Origin: Bacillota bacterium
Lineage (GTDB): Bacteria > Bacillota > Clostridia > Peptostreptococcales > Anaerovoracaceae
Assembly: GCA_017431785.1 (NCBI GenBank)
Contig: JAFRKJ010000071.1
Span: forward strand, 62,001-126,000
Reading direction: 5' to 3'
DNA length: 64,000 nt
The stretch's first letter is position 1; every line of letters begins with the position of its first letter. The notes beneath the pieces are model-generated. The model was not told the DNA's origin and searched no databases. It saw only the letters and a list, made by a program, of their open reading frames with translations. The position numbers and the translations under genes were made by a program. Of this stretch, positions 1 through 8,478 are shown one piece after another.

Positions 1-66
1 GTATGGTAAAAGCCTGCTTGTCTGTACCTCGATAACATGTGGCTGCTCGGGTACAACTGACACACC

Positions 67-1707
67 TCATGCCATCACCGCCCTGTCTCCGGCAGGATCA
101 TTCCTGAAATATGTCACCAGATCCTGGATCTCGTCGTTGTAGCGAAATATGACTTCGACATTGTTTTTGTCGTGTATCAGGATCCTGTCAATGAGCATCA
201 CTACCATTCTTCTCGTCAGCTTCTCGATCTGCCCATGGTTCCTTATCTCTTCGAGCCACTCCGGAGGAAGTATCGGTTCGTCTCTCGCCTCAGTCTTTTG
301 CCGCTCCAAGGAACTCTTTATCTGTTTTGCTTTTTCTATATTCTCAACGAATTTCTGCTTCAGATCCTCATAGTCATTCTGATCAATGACCCCATCTTTA
401 TAGTCTGCATTCAGCCTGCCCCTCATTAACTGATAGCGCGTGATCTCTTCGTCCAATGTTCTGATCTGCCCGGAAAGAACTTTTTCTCGGTGAGATCTCA
501 AAGGCAGATTGTCACTTTTCTCTATTAGGGCGTTGACATCCAGGAGAAGCTTAACCTGATTCTGAACGACAGACAGTATGACACGCTCAAGTTTATCTGC
601 GTTGATTGAATGGTAAGCACAGCCTTTGCCATCTCTCGCCGTAGAGCAGTAATAGTAGCGGTAACTCTTGTCACCTCTTCTACGCGTCCGCAGAGTCATG
701 TTCTGACCACATTCTGCGCACCGCAGTATTCCGGCAAACAGTTCTACGGTTTCCTTGTTCGGAGAAGTCCTTGTGTCAAACTGAAGCAGCTCCTGGATCC
801 TCTCGAATACAGCTTTTGTTACGATCGCATCATGCGTTCCTGCAACTCTGACCCAGTCCTTTTCATCAACGGCTTCCAGCTTTTTGACTTTATAATTTAC
901 CTTCCGAAATTTTCCCTGAACCATATTGCCTATATACTGCTCATTGGTGAGGATCCGTGTGACCATTGGCGGCACCCATCTGGGTGAATCGCCTTTCCAA
1001 AAACCGACATTACAGTTCAGCCCAGTCGAACGTTTATACTCCAGAGGAGTAAGAACACCCATTTCGTTCAGCTTGTCCGCAATTCTGCACTGGCTGTAAC
1101 CGGATAGCTTCATGTCGAATATCATCTTCACGATATCCGCTGCCTTCTCATCAATGATAAGGTGCGATTTGTCTTTGGGATCTTTCCTATAGCCATACGG
1201 TGCCCACGCTCCGACAAATTGTCCGTTCTTGCGTTTCACGTCCAACTGGCTACGTATCTTCATGGAAATATCTCTGCAGTAGGCGTCGTTGATCAGATTC
1301 TTGAAGGGAACAATGATCTGATCCGCTTCATTGTTGTCGCTGAAGCTGTCAAAATGATCATTTACAGAAATGAAACGAATTTTAAGAAGTGGGAAGATCT
1401 GATCGATCAGCCTTCCGGTTTCGATATAATTTCTGCCGAGACGAGACAAGTCCTTGACGATGATACAGTCAATGGTGCCACTTTGCGCCTGGTCGATCAT
1501 TTCCTGAAATCCCGGACGATCAAATGTGGTTCCACTATAACCATCATCAACGAATTCTTTTGTTAACTCCAGCTCCGGATCATTTTCAACATAGTCCCGA
1601 AGAAGAGCTCTCTGGTTTTGAATGCTGTCGCTTTCCGCTTTATCACCATCATCTCTTGAGATACGCAGATAGATCGCAGCATGATAGATATCCTTATTAG
1701 AACGCAT
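67..1707 (-). CDS. Large serine recombinase (TndX/DUF4368 type)
   Basis: Site-specific recombinase expected to excise and integrate the surrounding conjugative element through a 5'-phosphoserine intermediate. From the chosen ATG the protein has 546 residues: a resolvase domain with the nucleophile Ser17 in YLRISRDD, then DLSRLGRN, a recombinase domain, a zinc ribbon (Cys330, Cys333, Cys354, Cys363), a long coiled coil at about 406-470 and a DUF4368-like tail. The frame opens 24 codons earlier at 1779. I prefer 1707 because AAGGAGGT lies 13 nt upstream of it, inside the would-be extension, while 1779 has no ribosome binding site. The gene lies at the outer edge of the element, as usual for such integrases, and follows the DUF6870-like gene. 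Confidence 0.95.
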   Translation of the reverse strand: MRSNKDIYHAAIYLRISRDDGDKAESDSIQNQRALLRDYVENDPELELTKEFVDDGYSGTTFDRPGFQEMIDQAQSGTIDCIIVKDLSRLGRNYIETGRLIDQIFPLLKIRFISVNDHFDSFSDNNEADQIIVPFKNLINDAYCRDISMKIRSQLDVKRKNGQFVGAWAPYGYRKDPKDKSHLIIDEKAADIVKMIFDMKLSGYSQCRIADKLNEMGVLTPLEYKRSTGLNCNVGFWKGDSPRWVPPMVTRILTNEQYIGNMVQGKFRKVNYKVKKLEAVDEKDWVRVAGTHDAIVTKAVFERIQELLQFDTRTSPNKETVELFAGILRCAECGQNMTLRTRRRGDKSYRYYYCSTARDGKGCAYHSINADKLERVILSVVQNQVKLLLDVNALIEKSDNLPLRSHREKVLSGQIRTLDEEITRYQLMRGRLNADYKDGVIDQNDYEDLKQKFVENIEKAKQIKSSLERQKTEARDEPILPPEWLEEIRNHGQIEKLTRRMVVMLIDRILIHDKNNVEVIFRYNDEIQDLVTYFRNDPAGDRAVMA

Positions 1708-1837
1708 AAAAAATCCACTGACCTCCTTCTTTACAACATAGTCGTAACTCGAGAAATCAATGGTTTTCTCAAAACTCATATTTTGTTTTGACCCAAGAAC
1801 ATGGTACCACAGATTTCCCTATGTGTCTATGGAATAT

Positions 1838-2122
1838 TTACCTGTGAGCTTGAACCTCAGACACGAGATAGTCCTCCAGGCATGACTGCAGAGTCCTGCC
1901 GTTATCTGCAAAACTCATCTTTACCAGGACATCACCGTGCTTATAGAAGTACGGATTTCTAACCTGCTCAAGCAGAGATCTCACTCTTTCTTCCGTAGGA
2001 AGAGACTGATTGATCTTGATTTTCGAAAGCTCACCAACTGTATTGATATCTATTTCGTCAAGTCTGATTGCCTTCAGGCTCCGAAGCTGTGCCAGCAGCG
2101 CATCTCTATAGATGTTTGTCAT
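1838..2122 (-). CDS. Small conserved mobile-element protein (DUF6870-like)
   Basis: A 94-residue protein that begins MTNIYRDALLAQL and ends in a segment with GDVLVKMSFADNGRTLQ, a pattern I associate with the DUF6870 family found beside recombinase and relaxase genes in Clostridia elements. The family name is from memory and the function is unknown. AAAGGAG lies just upstream of the ATG. It is the first gene of the short minus-strand unit that ends with the serine recombinase, and it is divergent from mobC. The repeated promoter-like motif lies about 50 bp upstream. Confidence 0.7.
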   Translation of the reverse strand: MTNIYRDALLAQLRSLKAIRLDEIDINTVGELSKIKINQSLPTEERVRSLLEQVRNPYFYKHGDVLVKMSFADNGRTLQSCLEDYLVSEVQAHR

Positions 2123-2173
2123 GGTCTACGGTTCTCCTTTGTTCCCTATGAAATCGAGAATTGAAAAGTTCTC

Positions 2174-2210
2174 TCATTTATTCCAAGCAGAAATGGGAGA
2201 AATAAAGGGA
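2174..2210 (-). promoter_or_regulatory. Repeated promoter-like motif, copy A
   Basis: On the minus strand this reads CCCTTTAT, 19 nt, then AATAAATGAG, with TTGG just before the right-hand box. The same two boxes with exactly 19 nt between them occur at 2235-2273 (+), 32229-32270 (-) and 33195-33235 (-). Each copy lies upstream of a transcription unit of the element; this one precedes the DUF6870-recombinase unit. It is the most diverged copy. Confidence 0.5.
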
Positions 2211-2234
2211 TTTTCAAAAATAGAATTTGAGTTT

Positions 2235-2273
2235 CCCTTTATTCTTCAGACTTTCCATTGTAATTAATAGGAG
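2235..2273 (+). promoter_or_regulatory. Repeated promoter-like motif, copy D (mobC unit)
   Basis: Plus-strand copy of the repeated motif: CCCTTTAT, 19 nt ending in ATTGT, then AATTAATAGG. It is divergent from copy A and about 170 bp upstream of mobC. Transcription from here would cross the hairpin-rich putative oriT before reaching mobC. Confidence 0.5.
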
Positions 2274-2305
2274 CAGAATTCCACAAAACTACCGAGAAGG
2301 CTTTG

Positions 2306-2400
2306 TTGCTCTCGCTTAGAGCAAGATACGCCTACCGACGACGAAAACCCTGCTTCCGGGTTTTCTGTCTGTCGGCATCTTGATGGGGATAACGCTCCCC
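2306..2400 (+). other. Putative oriT: cluster of nested inverted repeats upstream of mobC
   Basis: Three palindromic structures lie between the divergent promoters and mobC. First, TTGCTCT/AGAGCAA with a 5-nt loop (2306-2324). Second, an interrupted stem of CAAGAT, CCGAC and AAAACCC pairing with GGGTTTT, GTCGG and ATCTTG (2322-2382). Third, GGGGA/TCCCC (2385-2400). Relaxosome origins in mobC-relaxase modules usually lie immediately upstream of mobC and contain such repeats. The nick site cannot be placed from sequence alone. The 320-bp gap 2123-2442 holds nothing else besides the two promoter-like motifs. Confidence 0.55.
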
Positions 2401-2442
2401 ATACCCTCTTGAAAGCTCCCTGCGGGAAGAAAGGAAATCATA

Positions 2443-2835
2443 ATGGCAAGACCAAACAAGCATGAATCTGCTGTGTTAACACATCGCCTATCTGTCAGAT
2501 TCAGCGATACACAGTATGCGGTCATAAAGAGATACGCTGATCAGCTCGGTATGCCGATGGCAGAATACATACGGCACCAGGCAGTGCACGGTAAGGTCAC
2601 TATCAGCTACCCGATCGTTGCTTCGATATCGGACATACAGAAGCTGACTGCAGAGTTCGGTAAGATTGGCAGTAACCTGAATCAGATAGCGAAGTATTTC
2701 AACACCGGCGGCATGCAGTCACGATCTATCAGGGAAGATATCAATGAATGCATTGCAGAGCTTATGAATATGAGTAATCAAGTATCAGAAATGGCAGGTA
2801 CATTTAATGGCAATACTCAAACATCTGACGAATAA
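2443..2835 (+). CDS. mobC: MobC-like relaxosome accessory protein
   Basis: A 130-residue DNA-binding protein expected to assist the relaxase in melting and nicking oriT. The N-terminal part (LSVRFSDTQYAVIKRYADQL, about 16-35) has the ribbon-helix-helix pattern of MobC proteins. The later segment with IGSNLNQIAKYFN is the MobC signature. AAAGGAAA lies upstream of the ATG. The 3' end overlaps the relaxase gene by 29 bp in another frame, so the two are probably translationally coupled. It is one of only two plus-strand genes in the element. Confidence 0.9.
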   Translation: MARPNKHESAVLTHRLSVRFSDTQYAVIKRYADQLGMPMAEYIRHQAVHGKVTISYPIVASISDIQKLTAEFGKIGSNLNQIAKYFNTGGMQSRSIREDINECIAELMNMSNQVSEMAGTFNGNTQTSDE

Positions 2836-4216
2836 GAGCAGCAACTACGGTAAGGCTCTGGAATATCTAATCTATCAGCATAACGAGTTCACGCAGAAGC
2901 CCGTACTGGACAGCAATGGCAATATGCAGTTAAGAGAAGAACTGTACATTGATGGTCTCAACTGTCAGCCCCTTACCTTCGCAAAGGAATGTGAACTGCT
3001 GAATGCTCAGTATCATAAGAATCAAAAAGCTGATGAAATCAAATCCCATCATTACATTATCAGCTTTGATCCAAAGGATGCAGAGAATGGATTGACAGGA
3101 GAAAAGGCTCAAGAAATAGGATTAGAGTTTGCTCAGAAATATTTTGCCGGGCATCAGGCGCTTGTGTGTACCCACACCGACGGCCATAACCGCAGCGGTA
3201 ACAATCATGTCCATATTGTCATTAACAGCCTTCGTAAATATGACGTAGAGCGCCAATCGTTTATGGAGCGCGATTATGATAGCCGCGCCGGATACAAGCA
3301 TCATCAAACACGGCAATATCTCACCGCCATGCAGGAAGGGCTGATGGCAATTTGTGAGCGAGAGCATCTCCATCAGGTTGACCTGTTAGCACCGGCAGCG
3401 GATAAAGTGACTGATCGCGAATATCGTCTTAACCAGCGCAGGAGTCAAAACGTAGAGATTGCTTCCGACAATTCCGGTTCTCAGTCTTCTGGCACAAAAC
3501 CATTTCAATCCCAGAAGAAGTATCTGCAGGATGCGATCCGCGAAGTTGCTTCCTATGCTCACTCCCCGGAACAATTCGGAGCAGATCTAAAAGAGCTCTA
3601 TGGTATCCAGTTCAAGATCAGTCGTGGACGCTTCAGCTACCTACATCCTGGTAGACAGAAATATATGACTGGCAGGACGCTAGGAAATGATTATACAGAA
3701 GATTATTTACTTCCTCTTTTCGATGGAAACAGACTTGCTGGAAGAACCCGGGAAGAAATGATACCGAGCACGAACATGAATCGTCATAATAAGCGCTCTG
3801 ATCCTGCAAAAGACTCACGCCCTGCTTACGATCCGACCTATGACTATACTGCTGATCCTATCGCAGTATTACATTTCAGGACAAAGCTTCGACTCGTTGT
3901 TGATCTGCAGACCTACGTCAAGGCGCAGGCCAGCAGAGCTTATGCTCGAAAAATCAAGATGTCTAATCTTCAACAGATGGCTCAAACGATTTGTTTTGTT
4001 CAGGAGCATGGAATTGAAACGCGAGCAGATCTGGAATCGCTCCGTTCCTCAGCACAGCAAAAGCTGAATGGTTTACAAAAGCAGGATCCGTCATATCAGG
4101 AGCTTCACAGACAGGTCAGAGAATTGCAGGTCGTCTGCAGCAACGTGGATGCGATTCTTCTTTCCGAACCACAGCAGCATCATCGGAGCACAGAAAAAGC
4201 GCAGTCTCTTGATTAG
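2807..4216 (+). CDS. Relaxase/mobilization nuclease (MobA/VirD2, MOBP type)
   Basis: A 469-residue relaxase that should nick one strand at oriT and pilot it into the recipient. An N-terminal Tyr region (SSNYGKALEYLIYQHNE) supplies the probable catalytic tyrosine. The three-histidine metal site is seen in HTDGHNRSGNNHVHIVIN at about residues 122-139. The C-terminal half is basic and less conserved and contains a helical region. The start overlaps mobC. Nothing looks truncated: the nuclease domain is complete and the length is normal for ICE relaxases. A minus-strand HTH gene converges on its 3' end 32 bp away. Confidence 0.93.
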   Translation: MAILKHLTNKSSNYGKALEYLIYQHNEFTQKPVLDSNGNMQLREELYIDGLNCQPLTFAKECELLNAQYHKNQKADEIKSHHYIISFDPKDAENGLTGEKAQEIGLEFAQKYFAGHQALVCTHTDGHNRSGNNHVHIVINSLRKYDVERQSFMERDYDSRAGYKHHQTRQYLTAMQEGLMAICEREHLHQVDLLAPAADKVTDREYRLNQRRSQNVEIASDNSGSQSSGTKPFQSQKKYLQDAIREVASYAHSPEQFGADLKELYGIQFKISRGRFSYLHPGRQKYMTGRTLGNDYTEDYLLPLFDGNRLAGRTREEMIPSTNMNRHNKRSDPAKDSRPAYDPTYDYTADPIAVLHFRTKLRLVVDLQTYVKAQASRAYARKIKMSNLQQMAQTICFVQEHGIETRADLESLRSSAQQKLNGLQKQDPSYQELHRQVRELQVVCSNVDAILLSEPQQHHRSTEKAQSLD

Positions 4217-4248
4217 AGCATCTGCGCTTACGCATTCAATTATTTGCT

Positions 4249-4695
4249 TTATGCTTCCTTGATCCTTTGCAGGGTTTCATGCAGAGTTGATAAAGATATA
4301 TGTTCTATAATGCCGCGGTCCATACATTCACGACAGAGCAATCGTTCTGTCCACCGCTTATGACCTTCCGGAGGGTCTTCAGCTAGAAGCCTCTTTATTC
4401 CTTTTTCAACTTCCGGTGTAACCTTTCGATTATCTGTTCGGATCTTACGGTATATGGCAGCCTCCAGTCCATACTTGCCATATTCTGTGCGGACAGTCTG
4501 CACCGTCGTGTGCGTCGTGCCTAACTGCTCTGCAATCTTCGGTATGGACATCTTCTCTGCAGTGTTGATATCCGACATCAACAGAATCCTCGCCCTCAGT
4601 ATTGTTCGGTCAGACTCTGTTTTCTCAGTTGTTATTTTGTTCAATGTATTGCGCTCTTCCTCGGTCAGCGCAATGACATACTTAGTCTTAGCCAT
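4249..4695 (-). CDS. IS630-like helix-turn-helix protein without a catalytic domain
   Basis: A 148-residue protein resembling the DNA-binding N-terminal half of IS630-family transposases: an N-terminal LTEEERNTL segment, HTH core IPKIAEQLGTTHTTVQTVR (about 51-69), and a second HTH-like part with GHKRWTERLL. It stops where the DDE catalytic domain would begin, and no second frame follows because the relaxase gene starts only 32 bp further on. It is therefore either a truncated insertion sequence or a domesticated regulator. The ATG has AGAGGAA upstream. No terminal inverted repeats were seen. Confidence 0.7.
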   Translation of the reverse strand: MAKTKYVIALTEEERNTLNKITTEKTESDRTILRARILLMSDINTAEKMSIPKIAEQLGTTHTTVQTVRTEYGKYGLEAAIYRKIRTDNRKVTPEVEKGIKRLLAEDPPEGHKRWTERLLCRECMDRGIIEHISLSTLHETLQRIKEA

Positions 4696-4833
4696 GTATA
4701 TTCCTCTTATCCTGGCTCATACAGTTCATTATCGTTAGAATCGCTATCGATAAACTCCATAATCTCATCTTAAGAACAATTGATTTTGCACCATTCCAGC
4801 AACGTGGCTTCTCTTTTTTCTCATTGAGGAGTC

Positions 4834-5874
4834 TTATCGTGTTAGTTTGTACTTAAAATCAATAGCATCTGCCCATCGTTTTAGTATTTCTTTCTCAAGA
4901 ACCTCATCTTCATAACGGGGAATTGTAGGATACACTTTACCATCCTTGTTTAACTTTACTTGTACTTTAGAATACAACTGCCGGGTACTAGCTGTATCTA
5001 TTACGATTTCATTCAAAAGCCTTTTGCCTCCTGCAGCTAAACAGACATCCTTTATCTCCTTGTTTCTATCTTCCGGATGCTGTATCAGATATTGTTTAAC
5101 ATCCTCGCTTTGATCAAACCTCTTGCGATTCCATTTCTGATCTACGCACCAGTCGAAATGGCGTTTTTTGAAATCATCATCGCTATACTTACCAATATAA
5201 ACAGCGGATTCTAAATTATCATCTTTATCCCATACGATGCATGTGTCATCAGCTTCTTCTCGACAGAAATGCAAGTTATATGCCCCTACCCCATCCGGCG
5301 TAAACACTTTAGATTCATACTGGCTTGTAAAGTTTAGTGCGCCATATCCTATTATGCCTGCATCAAAACTGTCATCAGCATAATATATATTTAATATATA
5401 CAGTGATCCAAGGGCATTTAAAAGATTTTCTACTGTCCCTTTGTTTAACGATCCATATCTATCATGCTTTAACGCCATATAAGCTCTCTTCCACCTCGAT
5501 CCTTTGTCACCGCGTTTATGCGATTTATGAAGTGGTATGAGTTTCACATTTTCGGCTTTTTCAAAATACATAGTAGCACATGAGATAGTTAATTCCTTCT
5601 TATCAAGTTTCCATGTATTATTTATGAGTTGTAGACAATCTGTATCAAAGTAAAGATCTCTATCATTTCCGTCCTCATCCTTTGGCTCCATCTCTCCGCC
5701 AAGCCGCTCATATAAATCTTTACTTATGGCTTCTATCTCCACAGCACATCGGACAATTAAATCTGCTATATGTATTGAGTACACCCTAAGCTGACCATCA
5801 CAAAAATGGATGGAATCGGCTAATTGTAGCACCTCTGTTTCAAGGTTTTTATAAACTGGCCAATATAAATTCAT
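4834..5874 (-). CDS. Hypothetical protein, 346 aa, probable ICE cargo
   Basis: I do not recognise this protein with certainty. It is mostly predicted helical and soluble, with no signal peptide. It begins MNLYWPVYKNLETEV and has a notable central motif WKRAYMALKHDRYGSLNKG (about 129-147), which resembles helical bundles of HEPN-like or abortive-infection-type hypothetical proteins; I see no clear R-x4-6-H catalytic motif. The gene is AT-richer than the transfer genes, stands alone between the HTH gene and the accessory genes, and has more than 130 bp of non-coding DNA on each side. That pattern suggests acquired cargo. A defence role is only a guess. Confidence 0.6.
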   Translation of the reverse strand: MNLYWPVYKNLETEVLQLADSIHFCDGQLRVYSIHIADLIVRCAVEIEAISKDLYERLGGEMEPKDEDGNDRDLYFDTDCLQLINNTWKLDKKELTISCATMYFEKAENVKLIPLHKSHKRGDKGSRWKRAYMALKHDRYGSLNKGTVENLLNALGSLYILNIYYADDSFDAGIIGYGALNFTSQYESKVFTPDGVGAYNLHFCREEADDTCIVWDKDDNLESAVYIGKYSDDDFKKRHFDWCVDQKWNRKRFDQSEDVKQYLIQHPEDRNKEIKDVCLAAGGKRLLNEIVIDTASTRQLYSKVQVKLNKDGKVYPTIPRYEDEVLEKEILKRWADAIDFKYKLTR

Positions 5875-6094
5875 TGTTTTCTCCGATGACCGTATTCGTT
5901 ATTAGAAATTTCAATACTTTCGCCTGAGCAATTTCAATTCGTTCTTCAAGTGTTGGATTCTTTTTTGTCTTCCCTTACGATCAACAACTCCTGGATATTC
6001 TGTCCAATAACATGATAACACGAACTTTGAAATAATGCGTATCGAAAAGAAAAGAACGCAGAAGCTTTTTGCCTTTGCGTCCATTTCATGTCTA

Positions 6095-6988
6095 CTATTT
6101 TCGGTTCCGTTCTGTTTCGTAGTCCTGGATCAGTTCTGGTGTCTGTGCTGGTAAAGCTGTGTGCTTTACTTCCGTCTGTTTCTCCTGCAACCGCTCTATG
6201 ATTGAGCGCTTTGGAGCACGATTGTTGGCTGTGCCGTCGATCATGTTGTAATTCTGCTCTTCGGTGATCTCGGCTGCTCGCAGATATTCTCCGTTCTCGA
6301 AGTATTGCTGCCAGACTTCAAGTCGCGGCTTCTTGTCCGGAGCATCTATCACCGATGCCGCCTGCCTAGCTTCCAGTTCCTTCAGAGAGCTTCGGATCTG
6401 TTCAATAGCCTCCTCAGTAAAGCCATTTCGATCTGCAGCTAGCTCCTTTCCGGTCTCATCGACGATGACAAAAGGAGCATCATTGCCGTAATCCCTGCTC
6501 TGCATCAGAAACAGATTTCGGCCATCGATTCTCAAGGTATCAATTGTCATCCAGCTGCCTTTTCGTCCGTCTAAGGGGAAATTATCGGTATCAATTGTGA
6601 TCAATGCACCGGATGCAGGCTGATGGAAGAAGTCCGGAAGCAGAATGAGCCGTGTAGGATCAACATAGTAAGCTGTGGTAAGTCCTCCCCGTGTTACGGC
6701 AATAACATCGCTTACATTTATGCAAATGCTGGCTTGATGCTGAGCAGCCTCCATTCCTGGATCATGGTCGCGAGCATGCTCGGCTGTTATCAGTTCATTA
6801 CTCAGCCGTTCCCGGAGCATTTTCACATTTTCATGATCCTTCAAATCTCCGCGGAGCACGAAATCGTAGCTGTCTATTCGAGCAGCGACCCTGTGCTCGC
6901 GGAGATACCGGTATGGTCTGAACTGGCGCTCTTTATGATGATCATCATTTTTTAGCTTGAACAGCTCATAGCCATCAACAATCATCAT
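6095..6988 (-). CDS. YodL/DUF4316-like ICE accessory protein
   Basis: A 297-residue cytoplasmic protein. The N-terminal part (YELFKLKND, QFRPYRYLREH, SYDFVLRGDL) follows the YodL-domain pattern. A middle part, ISDV-like INVSDVIAV followed by AYYVDPTRLI, matches the second half of the same module in the large ArdC-like protein at 9602-11365. The tail NMIDGTANNRAPKRSIIERL resembles DUF4316 proteins of conjugative elements. Its molecular function is unknown. It overlaps the upstream TTRAP gene by an ATGA junction, so the two are probably co-translated. Confidence 0.65.
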   Translation of the reverse strand: MMIVDGYELFKLKNDDHHKERQFRPYRYLREHRVAARIDSYDFVLRGDLKDHENVKMLRERLSNELITAEHARDHDPGMEAAQHQASICINVSDVIAVTRGGLTTAYYVDPTRLILLPDFFHQPASGALITIDTDNFPLDGRKGSWMTIDTLRIDGRNLFLMQSRDYGNDAPFVIVDETGKELAADRNGFTEEAIEQIRSSLKELEARQAASVIDAPDKKPRLEVWQQYFENGEYLRAAEITEEQNYNMIDGTANNRAPKRSIIERLQEKQTEVKHTALPAQTPELIQDYETERNRK

Positions 6989-7266
6989 GCACCTTCATCT
7001 GCTGCATTCAGCTCTATGGTCGGCTCATCGTCTTCATCCATTATGCTGTCCAACTGGTGATCGTAATCACTGAAGTCCATCTGTAGGTATTCCTCGTCCG
7101 TAAACTGCGTAAGCTTATTGATCGTCTCCCCAATGAGTTCTGCCATTGCCGGATCATGTTCCAAAGCGAACAAAGCCTCCTCCATAAGATCCAGGCATGC
7201 ATCCTTACTGTCTGCCTTATACATTGCCATAATCAGCATTTCGTCTTCTGTGAAATCTATTCTCAT
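6985..7266 (-). CDS. Transposon-transfer assisting (TTRAP) family protein
   Basis: A 93-residue acidic protein with the family's usual layout: FTEDEMLIMAMYKADSKDA, a helical segment, then LTQFTDEEYLQMDF (about 52-65). TTRAP proteins are found widely in Tn916/Tn1549-type elements and are linked to transfer, but the mechanism is not known. GAGGAG lies upstream of the ATG. The stop overlaps the start of the next gene (ATGA). Assignment is by motif resemblance and context. Confidence 0.75.
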   Translation of the reverse strand: MRIDFTEDEMLIMAMYKADSKDACLDLMEEALFALEHDPAMAELIGETINKLTQFTDEEYLQMDFSDYDHQLDSIMDEDDEPTIELNAADEGA

Positions 7267-7290
7267 CTTGATTTTTCTCCTCTCTTGTCA

Positions 7291-8478
7291 TCAGTATCCG
7301 GTATATCGCATGACATAAGTGAATCCGTTGTATCTGGACTTGCTCATTTTCTTGACTGCAATGGACGAAGCAGACCAGTTACCGCCGGAAGCTTCCACCA
7401 TCTTTCCCTTCCCTATATACATTGCTACATGTGTCGATTTGACCAGCACATCTCCCTTTTGCAGATTCTTGTATGCTGGCTTGCCTACGCATTTCCAACA
7501 GCCAAATCTGTAGTAGGATGACTTCGTCATATCTATCGCGGATGCCTTTCTGCAGTATTTGAGCATTTTCGGATGCTGTGCTCCGTGGGCATAGGCTGCA
7601 TGTACGAACGGATTGCAGCAGTAGGTCTTCTTATATTTCTTGCTCGGCTTCATGTATTTCCTCGGGCCATAGTTCGTCCCGCAGAAATAGCATCCGTTAT
7701 GATGTGCCCCGCTGCCGGTACCATAAGTAAAGCTGTTGTCATTCGCAATCTTGATTGCCCAGGCTACAGCACCATCGATCTGCTCCTGCTTGGTACTTTT
7801 GCGACATGTGACCTGAACATTCTTGGTAACAGGACTGTAATTGCTGTTGCCTGCCTGTGTGATAGTGATCGTCGCCTTACCGTTCTTCTTCCGCTTGATC
7901 TCGCCGTTGCTCTTGACAGATACCACCTGTGAATTGCTGCTCTTATAAGTCAGTTTCAGCCCGGATGATGCTTTCGCCTTGATCACATCTGAAGTCTTGA
8001 GGTTAGTCAGCGTGATACTTGACGGAGCACTGATCGTCTGTGATTTCTGGATCTTGACTGCAACATTGACCTCAGCCTTTTTTGATGCAGCCAATCCTTT
8101 CACTGCCTGACTCTGAACATATACACTGAATGTGCCGGTGCCGCTCATGTGATCATTTGCATATTTTGCAGGGACTGATAACTTAAATGTAGATGATCCG
8201 TCACCGTTCCCCGCAGTCGTCTGAGCAATGACTGTTTCACCGTCTGCCGCCAGGAGATGGATCGCCTGTCCCTTGCTTCGTGATACTGTACCTGTAATCA
8301 CAATGTTGTCAGTGCTGTCTGCTTTCAGGCTGGCAGCATCAATGGTGACCTTCGGCACTGAGAGCGCATATGCATCATATGTTCCTATGTTCATTGTGAA
8401 AGCCATAATAAGCGCTAGGATCAGCACAAATGATATACATCGGCCTGTAACATTTAGCTGCGTTCTTGATTCCTTCAT
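7291..8478 (-). CDS. Secreted Ig-like/NlpC-P60-like cell-wall hydrolase
   Basis: A 395-residue exported protein. A signal peptide covers about residues 1-40 (hydrophobic core ISFVLILALIMAFTMNIG). It is followed by two beta-rich Ig-like regions and a C-terminal cysteine-peptidase domain with the probable catalytic Cys in TYCCNPFVHAAYAHG and His in STHVAMYIGKGKMVEAS. The expected role is local peptidoglycan cleavage during mating-channel assembly or remodelling. Start: GTG at 8487 is possible, but ATG at 8478 has TAGGAGG at good distance and overlaps the upstream stop by ATGA, so I chose it. It is rich in Cys for a secreted Gram-positive protein (CCNP, CYFCG, CWKC). Confidence 0.8.
   Translation of the reverse strand: MKESRTQLNVTGRCISFVLILALIMAFTMNIGTYDAYALSVPKVTIDAASLKADSTDNIVITGTVSRSKGQAIHLLAADGETVIAQTTAGNGDGSSTFKLSVPAKYANDHMSGTGTFSVYVQSQAVKGLAASKKAEVNVAVKIQKSQTISAPSSITLTNLKTSDVIKAKASSGLKLTYKSSNSQVVSVKSNGEIKRKKNGKATITITQAGNSNYSPVTKNVQVTCRKSTKQEQIDGAVAWAIKIANDNSFTYGTGSGAHHNGCYFCGTNYGPRKYMKPSKKYKKTYCCNPFVHAAYAHGAQHPKMLKYCRKASAIDMTKSSYYRFGCWKCVGKPAYKNLQKGDVLVKSTHVAMYIGKGKMVEASGGNWSASSIAVKKMSKSRYNGFTYVMRYTGY

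Noticed and set aside
1-66. Possible left attachment site of the element
   Set aside because: No matching repeat was found near 33-38 kb, and serine-recombinase core sites are too short to call from one end.
2316-2525. 69-codon minus-strand frame across the mobC leader
   Set aside because: It runs antisense through the oriT hairpins and the mobC start, with no ribosome site.
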